Source: Odontocerum albicorne (Eukaryota > Arthropoda > Insecta > Trichoptera > Odontoceridae). From it: DNA of 64,000 nt. The notes under the pieces were generated by a model that was not told the DNA's origin, did not search any database, and saw only the letters and a program-made list of their open reading frames with translations. This document shows positions 9,839 through 22,139 of this stretch, in pieces. The position numbers and the translations under genes are program-made. The stretch lies in NCBI GenBank assembly GCA_949825065.1, contig OX463859.1, positions 23,267,847-23,331,846 on the forward strand, in the 5' to 3' direction. The first letter of the stretch is position 1. Each line of letters opens with the position of its first letter.

Positions 9839-9978
9839 AAAAAATAAGTGTTTTATTTATTTAATTAAAATGTATAAATAACAATATATTTAAACCTCCA
9901 CAGTGCTAACAACACCTTAATTATAAATAATATAATAAATAGACATTTAGTAAATGCTTCATTTATTTTTAAATTAAT

Positions 9979-10050
9979 CTCGATCGGGAATTGAATCAGA
10001 AACCTTCAATCAAAACACATTTCTTTTTCCACTAAGCCACAGAAGTCCAC
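9979..10050 (-). repeat. tRNA-like SINE head (copy A)
   Basis: On the minus strand GTGGCTTAGTGGAAAAAGA resembles an A box and GATTCAATTCCCGATC a B box. It lacks the rest of a tRNA. Copy B: 28457-28522. Confidence 0.5.
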
Positions 10051-10439
10051 TTATATCAAAAGTAGTTAACAGTTATTACATTTTAATGAGATCTCCACAA
10101 CATTGTTATTTTGAGATGAAGAAATAATCTATGTTTTTTATCGCATTATTGTTTTGTGTAATCCAAAGACACACATTTACGGAATAATTATGACAAATAA
10201 CTATAATTTATTCACGGAAACAAAACTTTCCTTGAGTTGTTTAATATGCGCATGGTGTTAATCGACATAATGGGTGTGTGGTTCACAACCTTTTGTTGAT
10301 CGAAATATGTAATATTTTTTTAGATGACTTTCATAATTTGTATTTTAAAAGGACCTTTATTTTGGTTGAGTCGATTGACAAGAGTTGTCATCTTCGTTGT
10401 TAGAGGAATGATAAGTTTGAACAGTTTTAAAAGGCATTT
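10051..10439. other. Unassigned duplicated DNA (copy A)
   Basis: Matches about 28523-28930 in copy B. No gene or repeat recognised. Confidence 0.45.
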
Positions 10440-10600
10440 GATTGCATGGCCGCGTGGTAACGCTCTAGACTTTTGTGCAAAGGGTCATCGGTTCGAACCA
10501 TGCGCTGTGCTACTCGCCTCGAACGACACAGGCACTTTTTCCGCATAGTGTTCGAGAGTGTACGGATTCCTATAACTTTGATCATATATATTCTTTATAA
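10440..10600 (+). repeat. SINE family 2 (copy A)
   Basis: A head with GCATGGCCGCGTGGTAACG (A-box-like) and GGTTCGAACC (B box) is followed by the family-specific CGAACGACACAGGCACTTTT segment. Copy B (28930-29090) differs by a short indel just before the head. A related copy is at 15985-16165. Confidence 0.7.
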
Positions 10601-10679
10601 AAACCTTGAATATTGAAACTTCATATAAACAACATCGTCACCAGCATCATCACTACAAACCCAAGATTTATTTTATTTA

Positions 10680-11097
10680 TTTTTTTATTATTACACATGA
10701 CAAGAAATACACACAATTTGAGAAAAAACAACAGGTAATTTGATTTGGACATACAATTTTAATGGATCTGGGTTTGTTGCCTTTCATTTGTCGTATCCCC
10801 AGTAAACTAGGCTTTTGCCTGTATCTCACTGAGGATATTTAGCATTAAAAAATAAATCGATACTTCTTTCCGATTTTTGATAACACAAAAAACCCCGTTG
10901 CACGCTCTCATCAACCTGACAAACAGTGACACTCAACTTCAACTGGAAACATCTTGCGAAATTCAACTCCTCACACATCATGACTCCAGAAAGACCAAAA
11001 ATATTCATCCCACAATATACCGCACACAATCATAAGAATAAAAATTACAATTGAAACAAAAAAAAATACACAGAAACACAAAAACAACCAAAATTAA
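10680..11097 (-). mobile_element. LINE 3' tail fragment (copy A)
   Basis: On the minus strand this is the 3' UTR that follows the ORF end at 18343-18573: CTCAGTGAGATACAGGCAAA, then AAAGGCAACAAACCCAGATC, and the end CTTGTCATGTGTAATAATAA. Other copies: 11151-11310, 18574-19060, 29155-29745 and 34493-34660. Confidence 0.8.
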
Positions 11098-11150
11098 AAT
11101 TTGTTTTAGTCATACACTGTTTATTTCACTTTATAAAGCGGAATACTAAA
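11098..11150. mobile_element. Half of a type 1 palindromic MITE at the right edge of copy A
   Basis: TTTTAGTCATACACTG followed by TTTATTTCACTTTATAAAGC is one MITE end. The second arm is missing. It stands at the point where similarity with copy B stops. Confidence 0.7.
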
Positions 11151-11310
11151 TATTTTTTATTTATTTTACACATGACAAGAAATATACATAATTTGCGAAA
11201 AAACAACTGGTTATTTAATTTGGACACACAATTTTAATGGATCTGGGTTTGTTGCCTTTCATTTGTCGTGCCCTCAGTAAACTAGACTTTTGCCTTTATC
11301 TCACTGAGGA
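11151..11310 (-). mobile_element. Second LINE tail fragment
   Basis: Repeats the tail seen at 10680-10850, in the same orientation. It lies outside the duplicated block. Confidence 0.75.
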
Positions 11311-12629
11311 TAATAAATAACAATATATTTAAGCCTTCACAGTGTAAATGCCTTATCTATAATTCATCTAATACTTATAAAGTGGTTGCGATCAATATCT
11401 CAAAAATCGGCAAAGATTTCACATTTAGGCATACGTAAAATTTTCGTGTTAACTAACCGTCAAACGTAAAATGTTATTCAAATTATTTTTAAGAATTGAT
11501 GAAATAATTGTTACTTTCTCAAATGCAAAGGGGCTCTCTAACCGAATATTGAATTAATTGAAGTCTTATGTTAAGACATGAAACTTGATGTACGTGGTCG
11601 AAATGTAGACCGTATGTGCCTCGTATTTGCAGCATCAAATCATAAAAGTTAACACAGAGGCCCACACATGTAAACACTCTCCTCGACCAAGATGAAAGGG
11701 GCAGCGGCGAAAAAAATGGCCTACATACCGTGAGATGAAAAATGCAGGCGCTTCTTCATATCGAAAGATTTTATCTTTAATCGTGTAATAAGAACGATAA
11801 TTTGGGGCGGAGATCAAAATAAGATATACAGTGTCTTTGGTAGAACAAGTTTCATATCATTAGGTATGTGAATTGCTACCATAAATGGGTGTCTTTAAGC
11901 TGTTTTTGGTGAACCATTTATTGGCTATGAAGTGGATTTTTTTAAGATTCTGCACCACTTTGTAGGAAAAGATTAACATTTATTATTTTTGTGGTTCGTG
12001 CAGGTGGGGCTTCAACTACGACCCGAAAGTAGAAGAATAAGAGATAATTATGGTATATAACCAGCCTGAACAAGTTAGAACGTGTCTGGATAGATACAAC
12101 GTCAGCCACGCCCATCGCATTAGGTGATGTTATAGTTAAAAATTGATAGTTTATAGTTAAAAAAAGATAGTTATATTATCAGTAGTATATTAACTAGAGC
12201 GATAGAAAACGATTGTATTCTGAAATGTAAGAAAATTGAATATCGCCCGGCTATCAATTTTCTTTCAAAGGAAAGGAAAAGCCCGGTTAAAATTAAACCA
12301 CTTTAATTTCTGCAAAGCTTTACCATCCCTTTTAAAATTTAGATCTAAAATGTTGATGAAAAATGTATTTATCATTCAAGAAAATGCATTGAACTACAGG
12401 GTGTATATATTGAAAAATATTTAAAAAATGGTTTCATTCTATCGCTTTTTTATATTTCTTTGCTGGAAACTTTTAAAACTCACTACATGCATTTCTTTAC
12501 CACCATTTTATAACTAATGTCTACTCCACGGCTTCTACATGTTTGTATAATGTTTATCAAATGCAGAAAAACTATCATTTGACGCCACTAGAGTGGCCAA
12601 TCGGTCCGAAGATGAAACGATGTAAGGCT
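11311..12629. other. Unassigned AT-rich DNA
   Basis: Only short frames without family features (60-62 codons). I see no repeat or RNA gene. Confidence 0.4.
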
Positions 12630-14325
12630 GAGTGAAATTTTTGAATCGCTTATCATTCGTAGTAATACAGTATGTGATCTACGGATTGATCCAGATGATC
12701 GCAATAATTAAAACAGGACGAGGAGACAAGATTGAAGCTAAAGAGTTTGCCATTGAATATCCCATGACTAGAGAGACATTGGGTAGTCCAATAGTTTGGG
12801 TACACACATGGGTGATCTACGGATTGATCCAGATGACCGCAATAATTGAAACAGGACGAGGAGACTAGATTGAAACTAAAGAGTTTGCCATTGAATATCC
12901 CATGACTAGAGAGACATTGGGTAGTCCAATAGTTTAGGTACACACATGGGTGATCTACGGATTGATCCAGATGACCGCAATAATTAAAACAGGACGAGGA
13001 GACAAGATTGTAGCTAAAGAGTTTGCCATTGAATATCTCATGACAAGAGAGACATTGGGTAGTCCAATAGTTTGGGTACACAGATGGGTGATCTACGGAT
13101 TGATCCAGATGACCGCAATAATTAAAACAGGACGAGGAGACAAGATTGAAGCTAAAGAGTTTGCCATTGATTATCCCATGACTAGAGAGACATTGGGTAG
13201 TCCAATAGTTTGGGTACACACATGGGTGATCTACGGATTGATCCAGATGACCGCAATTATTAAAACAGGACGAGGAGACAAGATTGAAGCTAAAGAGTTT
13301 GCCATTAAATATCCCATGACTAGAGAGACATTGGGTAGTCCAATAGTTTGGGTACACACATGGGTGATCTACGGATTGATCCAGATGACCGCAATAATTG
13401 AAACAGGACGAGGAGACTAGATTGAAGCTAAAGAGTTTGCCATTGAATATCCCATGACTAGAGAGACATTGGGTAGTCCAATAGTTTAGGTACACACATG
13501 GGTGATCTACGGATTGATCCAGATGACCGCAATAATTAAAACAGGACGAGGAGACAAGATTGAAGCTAAAGAGTTTGCCATTGAATATCCCATGACTAGA
13601 GAGACATTGGGTAGTCCAATAGTTTAGGTACACACATGGGTGATCTACGAATTGATCCAGATGACCGCAATAATTAAAACAGGACGAGGAGACAAGATTG
13701 AAGCTAAAGAGTTTGCCATTGAATATCCCATGACTAGAGAGACATTGGGTAGTCCAATAGTTTGGGTACACACATGGGTGATCTACGGATTGATCCAGAT
13801 GACCGCAATAATTAAAACAGGACGAGGGGACAAGATTGAAGCTAAAGAGTTTGCCATTGAATATCCCATGACTAGAGAGACATTGGGTAGTCCAATAGTT
13901 TGGGTACACACATGGGTGATCTACGGTTTGATCCAGATGACCGCAATAATTGAAACAGGACGAGGAGACAAGATTGAAGCTAAAGAGTTTGCCATTGAAT
14001 ATCCCATGACTAGAGAGACATTGGGTAGTCCAATAGTTTGGGTACACACATGGGTGATCTACGGATTGATCCAGATGACCGCAATAATTAAAACAGGACG
14101 AGGAAACAAGATTGAAGCTAAAGAGTTTGCCATTGAATATCCCATGACTAGAGAGACATTGGGTAGTCCAATAGTTTAGGTACACACATGGGTGATCTAC
14201 GGATTGATCCAGATGACCGCAATAATTAAAACAGGACGAGGGGACAAGATTGAAGCTAAAGAGTTTTCCATTGAATATCCCATGACTAGAGAGACATTAG
14301 GTAGTCCAATAGTTTGAGTACACAA
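12630..14325. repeat. 138-bp satellite array, about 12 units
   Basis: GTGATCTACGGATTGATCC recurs at 12674, 12812, 12950 and on at exactly 138 bp. Units differ by few bases: TTTGGGTAC versus TTTAGGTAC, GACAAG versus GACTAG, and single sites. Because 138 is 46 codons, frames stay open across units on both strands, including 510 codons on the minus strand. I regard these as by-products of the period. Confidence 0.95.
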
Positions 14326-14909
14326 ATGAGGAGCCGAGGCACGCCTTTATGGAAGGGAAAATTTTAAAATCTGCCTTCTCACGTAAGACGTTTAAGTGAC
14401 ATCTTATATTTTTGCATTATTATTTATCAAATATATTTTTTATCGTTATTAATGGTCAAAATCGATCGAGTAAATTAGTACGCCTTCTTAAAGGCGTGTT
14501 TCACTAGACTCTTATTATCAAAGTGTTAACGGTCTACTTCAAATTATGTCTTGATTGGCTATTTGGAGTGGAAAGCCTTATACAATTTAAGTAAGTTCAT
14601 TTCGCATATGGGCTGGCTAGTAGCATAGACGCCTTTAAAAAGACTCTTGAAATTAAGAGCCCATTCACTTGTGGCAGTACCACCCCTCTTACGAAGTAGC
14701 AACACTCGTACATGTGTATCGCATGCATATTGTTACCAGACAAACTTTTTTTACCAGACCTGTAACTTAGGGAGTCTAATTCTAAGCCCCAGTTAGAAGG
14801 TAATCATCTTACTAACTAGGTAAATGAGGTTAAACCCTTCTTATCATAAAAAAGGGACATAAAGTTATAATAAAATCAAATAATTTATATCATGTTTGTG
14901 CATTTATAA
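14326..14909. other. Unassigned DNA right of the satellite
   Basis: No long frame and no family recognised. Confidence 0.4.
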
Positions 14910-15260
14910 GAATGAATACATGGACTGACAATGTATGACAAAATACAGAACGAAGTGATAAGGGATGAATGTGAACTTAAGGCTGATGTGTTAAGTAAGA
15001 TGAAGAAGAGCACGCTGAGATGGTTTGAGCATGTGGAAGTAATAAAAGACGAAAAACTTTCAAAATAGATATAAAGTGCAAAATAAGTGGAAGGCATATG
15101 GTAGAAAGACCAAGAAAAGTATAATTAGATGAAGTGAATAATTTTCTGACAGAAGGAACATATAAAATCAGAAGGTCTATGAATGTACGAGTAGAAGAGA
15201 TTTAAGATATGTGTTGAGATAAAAAGTCTGAAGTCCTGTTCTCTTTGCCTGACTCGATAG
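14910..15260 (+). mobile_element. RTE-like LINE 3' end remnant
   Basis: Fragments correspond to KMKKSTLRWFEHVEV at 14998-15045, followed by the VSGRHMVERPRK-like and SAYP-like parts of the family's C-terminus. Frames are broken. Confidence 0.7.
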
Positions 15261-15984
15261 TGAAATTGTGTTTTGGTATGTACATGTTTTTGTCGAGAAA
15301 ATTATTTAAAAATCTTCATTAAAAAAATACAAATAAATATTTATGAGTTTCAAATTCACAAAACTCAATTTCAATTAAAATTCCAACATACCATACAACA
15401 ATAATTGCTAATTAAACGCAAAAAAATATCTCTCATCCCTTAGATATAATGTTATATTTCGGATTGAAATTATTCGACATGATTATACATGTACAATGCA
15501 TAATGTGATTAAGTTTTAACTAATTAACGAGAGAATTCAAATATTCGGGTTTATAAACCCGACTGCAGCTGGTGCAATTCGTTGACCGTGTTATACGTGT
15601 CTATCTTTCACCAACATAAATAACTGTATCTATTTTATATTCAATTTAACAGAAATCTTATTTGCTGTATTCATTAGTTATCTTTTATATGATAAGGAAA
15701 GATAACGACATTCGTAACCTAGTTATAAAGATGCATGTGATCCCTGGGGATTGCGGGTTTAATTCCTGTTGATTCCCGTCATTCACCAAATCACTCCTTC
15801 GGACAGGCGCCCGACCTGAACTCATTCTGCCATTCACGTATCCGATTATAATCTATCACCAGAGACTGTCACTGTCAGTTCAAAGTATCTTAGAGTCCAT
15901 CTTCGACCCATCACAGAGAGACCTCGAGGTCTTCAAGTTTTTGTTACTTTCATGGCTAACAATTCAATTCGCAAAAGCTGCTTT
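15261..15984. other. Unassigned DNA with one possible tRNA-like head
   Basis: At about 15715-15790, AACCTAGTTATAAAGATGC and GGGTTTAATTCCTGTTG look like decayed A and B boxes of a SINE. Nothing else is recognised. Confidence 0.4.
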
Positions 15985-16165
15985 GAGTACCTTATCTGCA
16001 GGTGCATGGTCATGCAGTAACGCATTAGAATTCCGTGCGGAAGGTCGCTGGTTCAAACCCCGCACTTTTCTTCTTCCCTTGAATGACACTCCGTCATTTT
16101 TTACCGCCTAGTTTTCGGGGGTTTAAGGATACCTAACATATGTTGGTCATATATTTTATTTAAAA
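15985..16165 (+). repeat. SINE family 2, diverged copy
   Basis: GCATGGTCATGCAGTAACGC, then GGTTCAAACCCCGC, then TTGAATGACACTCCGTCATT and a terminal A run correspond part by part to the copies at 10440 and 28930. Confidence 0.65.
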
Positions 16166-18234
16166 AAAAAACTAAGTGTGCTCTAATCATCTCACTTTGG
16201 TGAGCTATCGTATCCAAGTACCGCGGTGTGGTCAATGAGTTTTCTGGTATCCGAAGAATTTCTTCTTTTCCCTTGCCTTATTCCATCCTTTTGATGTCAG
16301 CTGCTTGGACGCTTTTCCTCCGGCTCTATCGATCTCGTCAATCACTCGGGAATAGTCCGAGTCTCGCCATGCCTTCTTTTACTTTCTTGGTCTCTCTTTG
16401 TGTATATTTAGGAGTTCTCAATTCGTAACTGTCTTTAACATAGATTCCACAGTTGCACAGGCCTACTATACCAGCGTAGTCGTGCTTCCTGGACTTTGTT
16501 TACTATTGGTGCTACTTTAAATGTTCCACGAATTCATTTATTTCGGATCTTATCCAATCTAGTAACGCCCAGTGACCACCGAAGCATATGTTCAACGGCT
16601 CAGTCACTTAAAACAAACTCCACGGCACACTACTGAATTGACATTAGAATAGCCAGGGGATCCTTGACTGCGAGGCCCAGTAACGACGACGGAACTTCTA
16701 CATGCCACGATCCTTGAGTACTTTTTTTACTCGAATTAAGTTCTACCGGTACTCTGCAAGACTCATGTAGATTTCGTTTAAAATAATAACAATAAAAGGA
16801 CAAATTAAATAGCGCCATTTACAAAGAAGACTCTTCTCAAAGGTGCTCTAACTCAAGATTTAAATTCACTCTTATTGGCAGATAAAACATATTACAATAA
16901 AATCGGGTACGGCCATTATAATGGTAAGATACTTCTACGCATGTGTGTATATTTAGAAAAATATATTTGGTAAGAAAACCGCAAAAAACTTTCCAAAGGA
17001 AGGCGAACTACAAAGAAACCTTTTTAGATCTTCCGATATGTGATAGTGGAACATTAGGGTTTAAATGTCTTGTAGTAATGTGTGTTATGTTCGTGTATCA
17101 TCATAAATTTTAAGAAGACTTGCCAAAAAGGGTTATCTACAACTGTACATGCCACCCATATCTCTGGCACAGGACCAGCAACTGCAAAAGCCCTGGTAAA
17201 TATCCCGTTATTTTGGATCGTTAGGAACTTTAAAATTATTCGATTTATCATAGACGAAATCTTCCGTGGAGATCTACCCCTGTGTGCGAAAGAAAAAGAC
17301 ATTCTCCGTTTTATGATTCCCTGTAGGTACTCTTTCATTTCTGTCAGAAAAAATGTCATCATTTCATTATACACCAGTAATAAATAAATAACCATAATTT
17401 ATTTTTTAACGTAGGGTAGTTTCAATGCTCGAAAAAAGGGCATTGAAATTTTCCTGAAATTGTGACGCGTATATCTATTGAAAAACGTACCTCAATACGA
17501 GTTCAAAACCTCGGTTATTTTTCTAACACTTTCAGTCAAATTTATTAACTTTTTCATATAGCCTTCGATCTATCCAAAACTCCTCAGAGCCATCCGGAGT
17601 ATGTTCATTTAAGTAACTTACGATAATTTAAATATGCAAACACGAAAGAAAATTATATTTCTTAATATATATATTTTAAAAATATTCGAGTCTCATTCAC
17701 GAAAGTCAAAATATTCTGAACAGAATTTTGTCAGTTGTTGTCATGAAGAAAGAATGACGTGACCAGGATATTTTGTATTGGAAACAGGTATAGCAAAATT
17801 ACAAAATAAAAAGAATAGCTAACACGGTTAAATTAAACTGGCCTTCTGTCAAGTGGCAATTTTTTGTTACCTTTGTATTTAATTTTATGTTTGCGAACGC
17901 ACGTTTATAATTACTTTTAAGTTTTAGAACTAATAAAACTTTATTAAGTTTTATCTAACATGAAAACATGCGGGGCTTGTTGTTACATTATCTTTATTTA
18001 TTGAACATTAATTTAATTTTTTTTTATAAAAAACTTCTACAGTCAAAAGATTAGGATGAAACAGTGCAGAACCATAATCTGGAATAATGATGTGTAATAA
18101 ATATCTGATTAAGGTTTACTTCAAATAACTTTATTTGAAATAAAAAGGTTGCAAATGTTTGGATTGCTCATTATATTTTTTCATATGAATAAAATAGCCT
18201 TTATTTTTTCATTTAAAAAATAGCCCTTAATTTT
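16166..18234. other. Unassigned DNA, about 2 kb
   Basis: Frames of up to 113 codons at 17054-17395 overlap on both strands and show no family features. I see no repeat shared with the rest of the window. Confidence 0.4.
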
Positions 18235-19060
18235 TCATCTTAAAAATAGCCCTAATTTCTTCATCTCTCCGCTTTTCAATGATCTCTGATCAACATTTAA
18301 TTCATATTCATTCTCTGGCACTACCATCGAGAGGAAGGGAAGATGCAGACTCAGCAGACACACATGCCACGCATGGCAACTAATGAAATGTTCACCATCC
18401 CTAGAGTTAAAACCTCTTTTGCCCAAAGGCAATATGCTTATTTGGCTCCCATTACATACAATGGCGTGCCGACTTCAATAAAGGTAAAGGAAGGAAAACC
18501 ATTTAGACAGTCGATCGGAGCGTGGTTGTTATTGCGACAGGATTTTGAGTACTTGGGCTTTCAGGATGAATGACGAGTGGAAAGGATTTAAGTGAGCTCG
18601 TGAGTGTGGGTTTCTTCTTGTTGTTTTAATTTTGGTTGTTTTTGTATTTGTGTTTCTGTGTATTTTTTTTTGTTTTAATTTAAATTTTTATTCTTATGAT
18701 TGTGTGCGGTATATTGTGAGATGAATATTTTTGGTCTTTCTGGAGTGATGATGTGTGAGGAGTTGAATTTCGCAAGATGTTTCCAGTTGTAGTTGAGTGT
18801 CACTGTTTGTCAGGTTGATGAGAGCGTGCAACGGGGTTTTGTTTTTGTGTAATCAAAAATCGGAAAGAAGTATCGATTTATTTTTTCATGCTAAATATCC
18901 TCAGTGAGATACAGGCAAAAGCCTAGTTTACTGGGGATACGACAAATGAAAGGCAACAAACCCAGATCCATTAAAATTGTATGTCCAAATCAAATTACCT
19001 GTTGTTTTTTCTCTAATGATGTATATTTCTTGTCATGTGTAATAATAAAATAATAAAAAT
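18235..19060 (+). mobile_element. LINE 3' end: ORF terminus plus 3' UTR
   Basis: The ORF end (see 18343-18573) is followed by a 480-bp 3' UTR that defines the tail repeat found in five places in this window. It ends with AATAATAAAATAATAAAAAT. Confidence 0.8.
18343..18573 (+). pseudogene. LINE ORF2 C-terminus (CR1/L2/Jockey-group style)
   Basis: The 76-residue frame contains IPRVKTSFAQRQYAYLAPIT and a YNGVPTSIK segment, then a hydrophobic FRQSIGAWLLL end. This matches the conserved last 60-80 residues of several LINE reverse transcriptases. Everything upstream is lost by 5' truncation. The same ORF end is partly present on the minus strand at 29600-29745. Confidence 0.75.
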
Positions 19061-19345
19061 AAAATCAATAACTTTTTTCGCAAGAAAACTGTTACATAAG
19101 TAGATAATATTTTTCCACGTGTCCCTTAAAAATAATCTCGATTTCATCACATATCTCCGCTTCTGAATGACGTTTGATGTACATATTTTTTGGCATTCGT
19201 GATTTACTTGTTTGATTTAGATCGATCTTTATTTAAGTAATTGAAAGATTACGGGTAGAAACTTATAAACAAAACGATAAATGAAGAAACAATTTCAGAG
19301 TTTCAAGAACTTCTAATAACACATAATTTACATACATATTACACC
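19061..19345. other. Unassigned DNA left of the solo LTR
   Basis: No gene or repeat recognised; ends with the 5-bp flank ACACC. Confidence 0.4.
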
Positions 19346-19736
19346 TGTAGCAACCATGCGTGCGGTCACTGAACCATTGAGGCGACCCTTGGCCGCTCGG
19401 TCATTGAACTCGCATTGTAAGGATGCGAGACAAGCACTGGGCGAAGGTCGCCCGCTCGGTCATTGAATTCACTATTAGCGGAGAACGAGACAGCGACATA
19501 TCTTCCGCGCTGTCCTACAAAACAATGAATACCCTACGTGATGACAATAAATATATTGTGAGGCAAAAGACGAGACGGCGACATATCTCTTGCGCCGTCT
19601 AGCGCACATTCCAAATATTATAAATACCGACGTTTATCAATAAAATACCTCTTTTTGCATATTCCGATTTCAAACGAGTTTTATTAAACCAACGATCATC
19701 CTCATCATCTCTCCATTAAGGAACAGCCGTTCCTAA
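19346..19736 (+). mobile_element. Solo LTR, 391 bp
   Basis: The sequence begins TGTAGCAACC and ends TTCCTAA, flanked by ACACC on both sides (19341-19345 and 19737-19741). Inside are TTATAAATACCGACG (TATA-like) and CAATAAAATACC (poly(A) signal) about 25 bp apart, in the order expected of U3-R. A related copy is at 27440-27814. No internal retroviral-like genes are next to it, so this is an LTR-LTR recombination product. Confidence 0.82.
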
Positions 19737-19883
19737 ACACCCACAAAATTATTTTACAAGAGAAAATTAAGAAATCTATATAGTAATTAAGCAAAATATA
19801 AATAACATAAATAAGCCTTTAAATTTATATATTATTTATAGTTAAACATTGTGGAGGTTTAAAGACATTGTAATTTGTTTTTA

Positions 19884-20048
19884 TCAAACACTGTTTATTC
19901 CACTTTTTGTAATGGTATAACTCTACCAGTTTTGAGGCTTTTACCTCATCATCAGGGAAGTCTTGTTTATGCTACCTTGATGATGAGGTGAAAGCCTTGA
20001 AACCGGTAGGATTATACCATTACAAAAATTTTAGTAAATAGTGCAATA
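19884..20048. mobile_element. Palindromic MITE, type 1
   Basis: TCAAACACTGTTTATTCCAC starts the element; CTACCAGTTTTGAGGC and GCCTTGAAACCGGTAG form the hairpin. The right end is decayed. Loop: CATCATCAGGG and its near-complement. Confidence 0.82.
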
Positions 20049-20129
20049 AAAAAAAACAATAAATTTATCTGCTTCTTTCCTAAACCCTATAAGACCACAA
20101 ATTACATACATGCCATAAAACAGAACAAA

Positions 20130-20370
20130 TTCAGATTTGAAGACGTTAAGAGCATACATATGTTATATCCATCCATCACGCCATGTAAATGACGGGGTAG
20201 GCAGAGAAGACAGAGTTCCAGACTTTCCTTTCTCGACACACATCCTTAGCCTCTTCTACATCAATACACTTTCTCGTGAAACTCTTACGATTTTTCTGTA
20301 ACTTTCTACTTTTCCTTTTTAAATATAATTCACTTGATCGAATCATAATTTTCTTGATCCTCCACACTCA
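20130..20370 (-). mobile_element. RTE-like LINE 3' end remnant
   Basis: On the minus strand the frame gives KSFTRKCIDVEEAKDVCRER and KVWNSVFSAYPV, the family's C-terminus. It is inverted relative to the copy at 3150-3400. Confidence 0.75.
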
Positions 20371-20470
20371 TTTACACTACATCTCCCTCTTAATTATAGA
20401 AACCATTGATCTATATATGATACTGGTAGAAGCCTCCACGTGGCGTTATGATATTATCACATTACCGTAA

Positions 20471-20970
20471 AAATGCTGAATCTATAGAATGGTCAGTATG
20501 GACACACTCTCAGTAATTGCAAGTATGTTTCGACTGACCTGTGTGTGAGTGAGACGGCTACACCTAAGAAAATGCTGAATCTATAGAATGGTCAGTATGA
20601 ACACACTCTCAGTAATTGCAAGTATGTTTCGACTGACCTGTGTGTGAGTGAGACGGCTACACCTAAGAAAATGCTGAATCTATAGAATGGTCAGTATGGA
20701 TGGACACACTCTCAGTAATTGCAAGTATGTTTCGACTGACCTGTTTGTGAGTGAGACGGCTACACATAAGAAAATGCTGAATCTATAGAATGGTCAGTAT
20801 GGACACACTCTCAGTAATTGCAAATATGTTTCGACTGACCTATGTGTGAGTGAGACGGCTACACCTAAGAAAATGCTGAATCTATAGAATGGTCAGTATG
20901 GATACACTCTCAGTAATTGCGAATATGTTTCGACTGACCTGTGTGTGAGTGAGACGGCTACACCTAAGAA
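20471..20970. repeat. 99-bp minisatellite, about 5 units (copy B)
   Basis: Same unit as 1315-1755. The first unit starts at a different phase (AAAATGCTGAATCTATAG), and one unit carries a 4-bp GGAT duplication. The duplicated block begins inside this array. Confidence 0.95.
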
Positions 20971-20994
20971 AATAGAATAAGATGAGAAAATCAA

Positions 20995-21130
20995 ATAATG
21001 TATTGTATTACACTTTCCGTGTTTACAATAACAACCTGACAGGTTTATTTTGAAGTGTGATAATATCTATCAATCAACCAGAAAAAATGTTAAACAGGCT
21101 TTAAATGAAAAAATACACTCAAACTTTTTT
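20995..21130 (-). repeat. SINE family 1, tail part (copy B)
   Basis: Counterpart of 1775-1910. Confidence 0.65.
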
Positions 21131-21614
21131 TTTTAAATTAAGGTTTACAACGCACCTTGCAACTAGGCAACGAATGTTGTCCATTATTATGTCTGGATTC
21201 TTTTATTCCGGTTTTGATGTACGATTATTTTATTAATTTAAAATAAATACTGAAGCACAAACTAATTTGCCCCAGTCCTCTCGTCAAATGTTCTTTTATA
21301 CGTTCTTACCATAGTTATATTATAGATAGTTCCGTTTTAATTGTTATAGTGCGTGAGTGTGTTGTTAACATTAATTTGTATTTAATCAAAAGTTTCGTAT
21401 TTAACGTTGCGAAACTTTGTATTAGAATATTTAGTAAGAAAGCAATTGTCATTTCACTAATTGATTACATTTATCAACGCGACACGTGTTTTTATCTCCT
21501 ATTTTGACAATCTTCAGGCGAAATAATCTCCGTTTGTTACGAGAGCAATGCTTGGATCCAACTAAGGGCGTGTCTCATTGGAAATATGTGTGGTACGAGT
21601 ATATTAGCCCAAAG
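21131..21614. other. AT-rich stretch without a recognised gene (copy B)
   Basis: Counterpart of 1911-2399. Confidence 0.45.
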
Positions 21615-21965
21615 TTATTTTGATAGGGAGAAATGTTATGAATTAGTGATAAATGATAGTGAGGAATGTTATGGATTAGTGAGAAATGTTATGGATTAGT
21701 GAGAAATGATATTGAGAAATTTGTGGATTATTGAGAAATGTTATGGATTAGTGAGAAACGATAGTGAAAAATGTTACGGATCAGTGAGAAATGATAGAGA
21801 AATGTCATGGATTAGTGAGAAATGTTATGGATTAGCGAGAAATGATAGTGAAAAATGTTAAGGATTAGTGAGAAATGTTATGGTTATTGAGAAATGATAA
21901 TGAGAAATGTTATGGATTAGTGAGAAACAATAGTGAAAAATGTTATGGATTAGTGAGAAATATCT
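21615..21965. repeat. Short degenerate tandem repeat, GAGAAATGTTATGGATTAGT type (copy B)
   Basis: Longer than its counterpart at 2400-2645 by about 100 bp, with units in a different order. Confidence 0.85.
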
Positions 21966-22139
21966 TCTGCTTTATGTTTTTGCTATTTCTAAATTCCCCA
22001 TTTTGTTTAATTTTTGTGACGAATATAACTATACTTTCTTTAAAATTGCGGTTTGTCTCTGTAATGTGTAATCAAAACCATGATGAAGGGTCTAATGAGA
22101 CCGCATACACTTCCAATGATACTTGACACCAGTTGAATT

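Larger units (their letters stand above)
1312..11097. repeat. Segmental duplication, copy A
   Basis: This block is matched in the same order and orientation by 20471-29590. The offset is 19857 at the fucosyltransferase start, 19445 at the palindromic MITE and 18474 near the right end; the shifts are explained by insertions private to one copy. The left limit falls in a 99-bp minisatellite in both copies. The right limit falls in a LINE tail: similarity stops at about 11097, where A runs into half a MITE and B continues the LINE. Confidence 0.93.

Noticed and set aside
12653..14185. 510-codon minus-strand frame with eleven near-identical 46-residue repeats
   Set aside because: The repeat period (138 bp) is divisible by three and one unit is open, so the frame is automatic. 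No signal peptide, splice or promoter supports it, and the outermost unit has a stop.
17054..17395. Overlapping 113-codon minus and 101-codon plus frames
   Set aside because: No motif, no codon bias I could see and no splice context; mutual shadows in moderately G+C-rich DNA.
18601..19060. Host 3' UTR
   Set aside because: The same sequence occurs five times in the window in both orientations, so it is a LINE tail.
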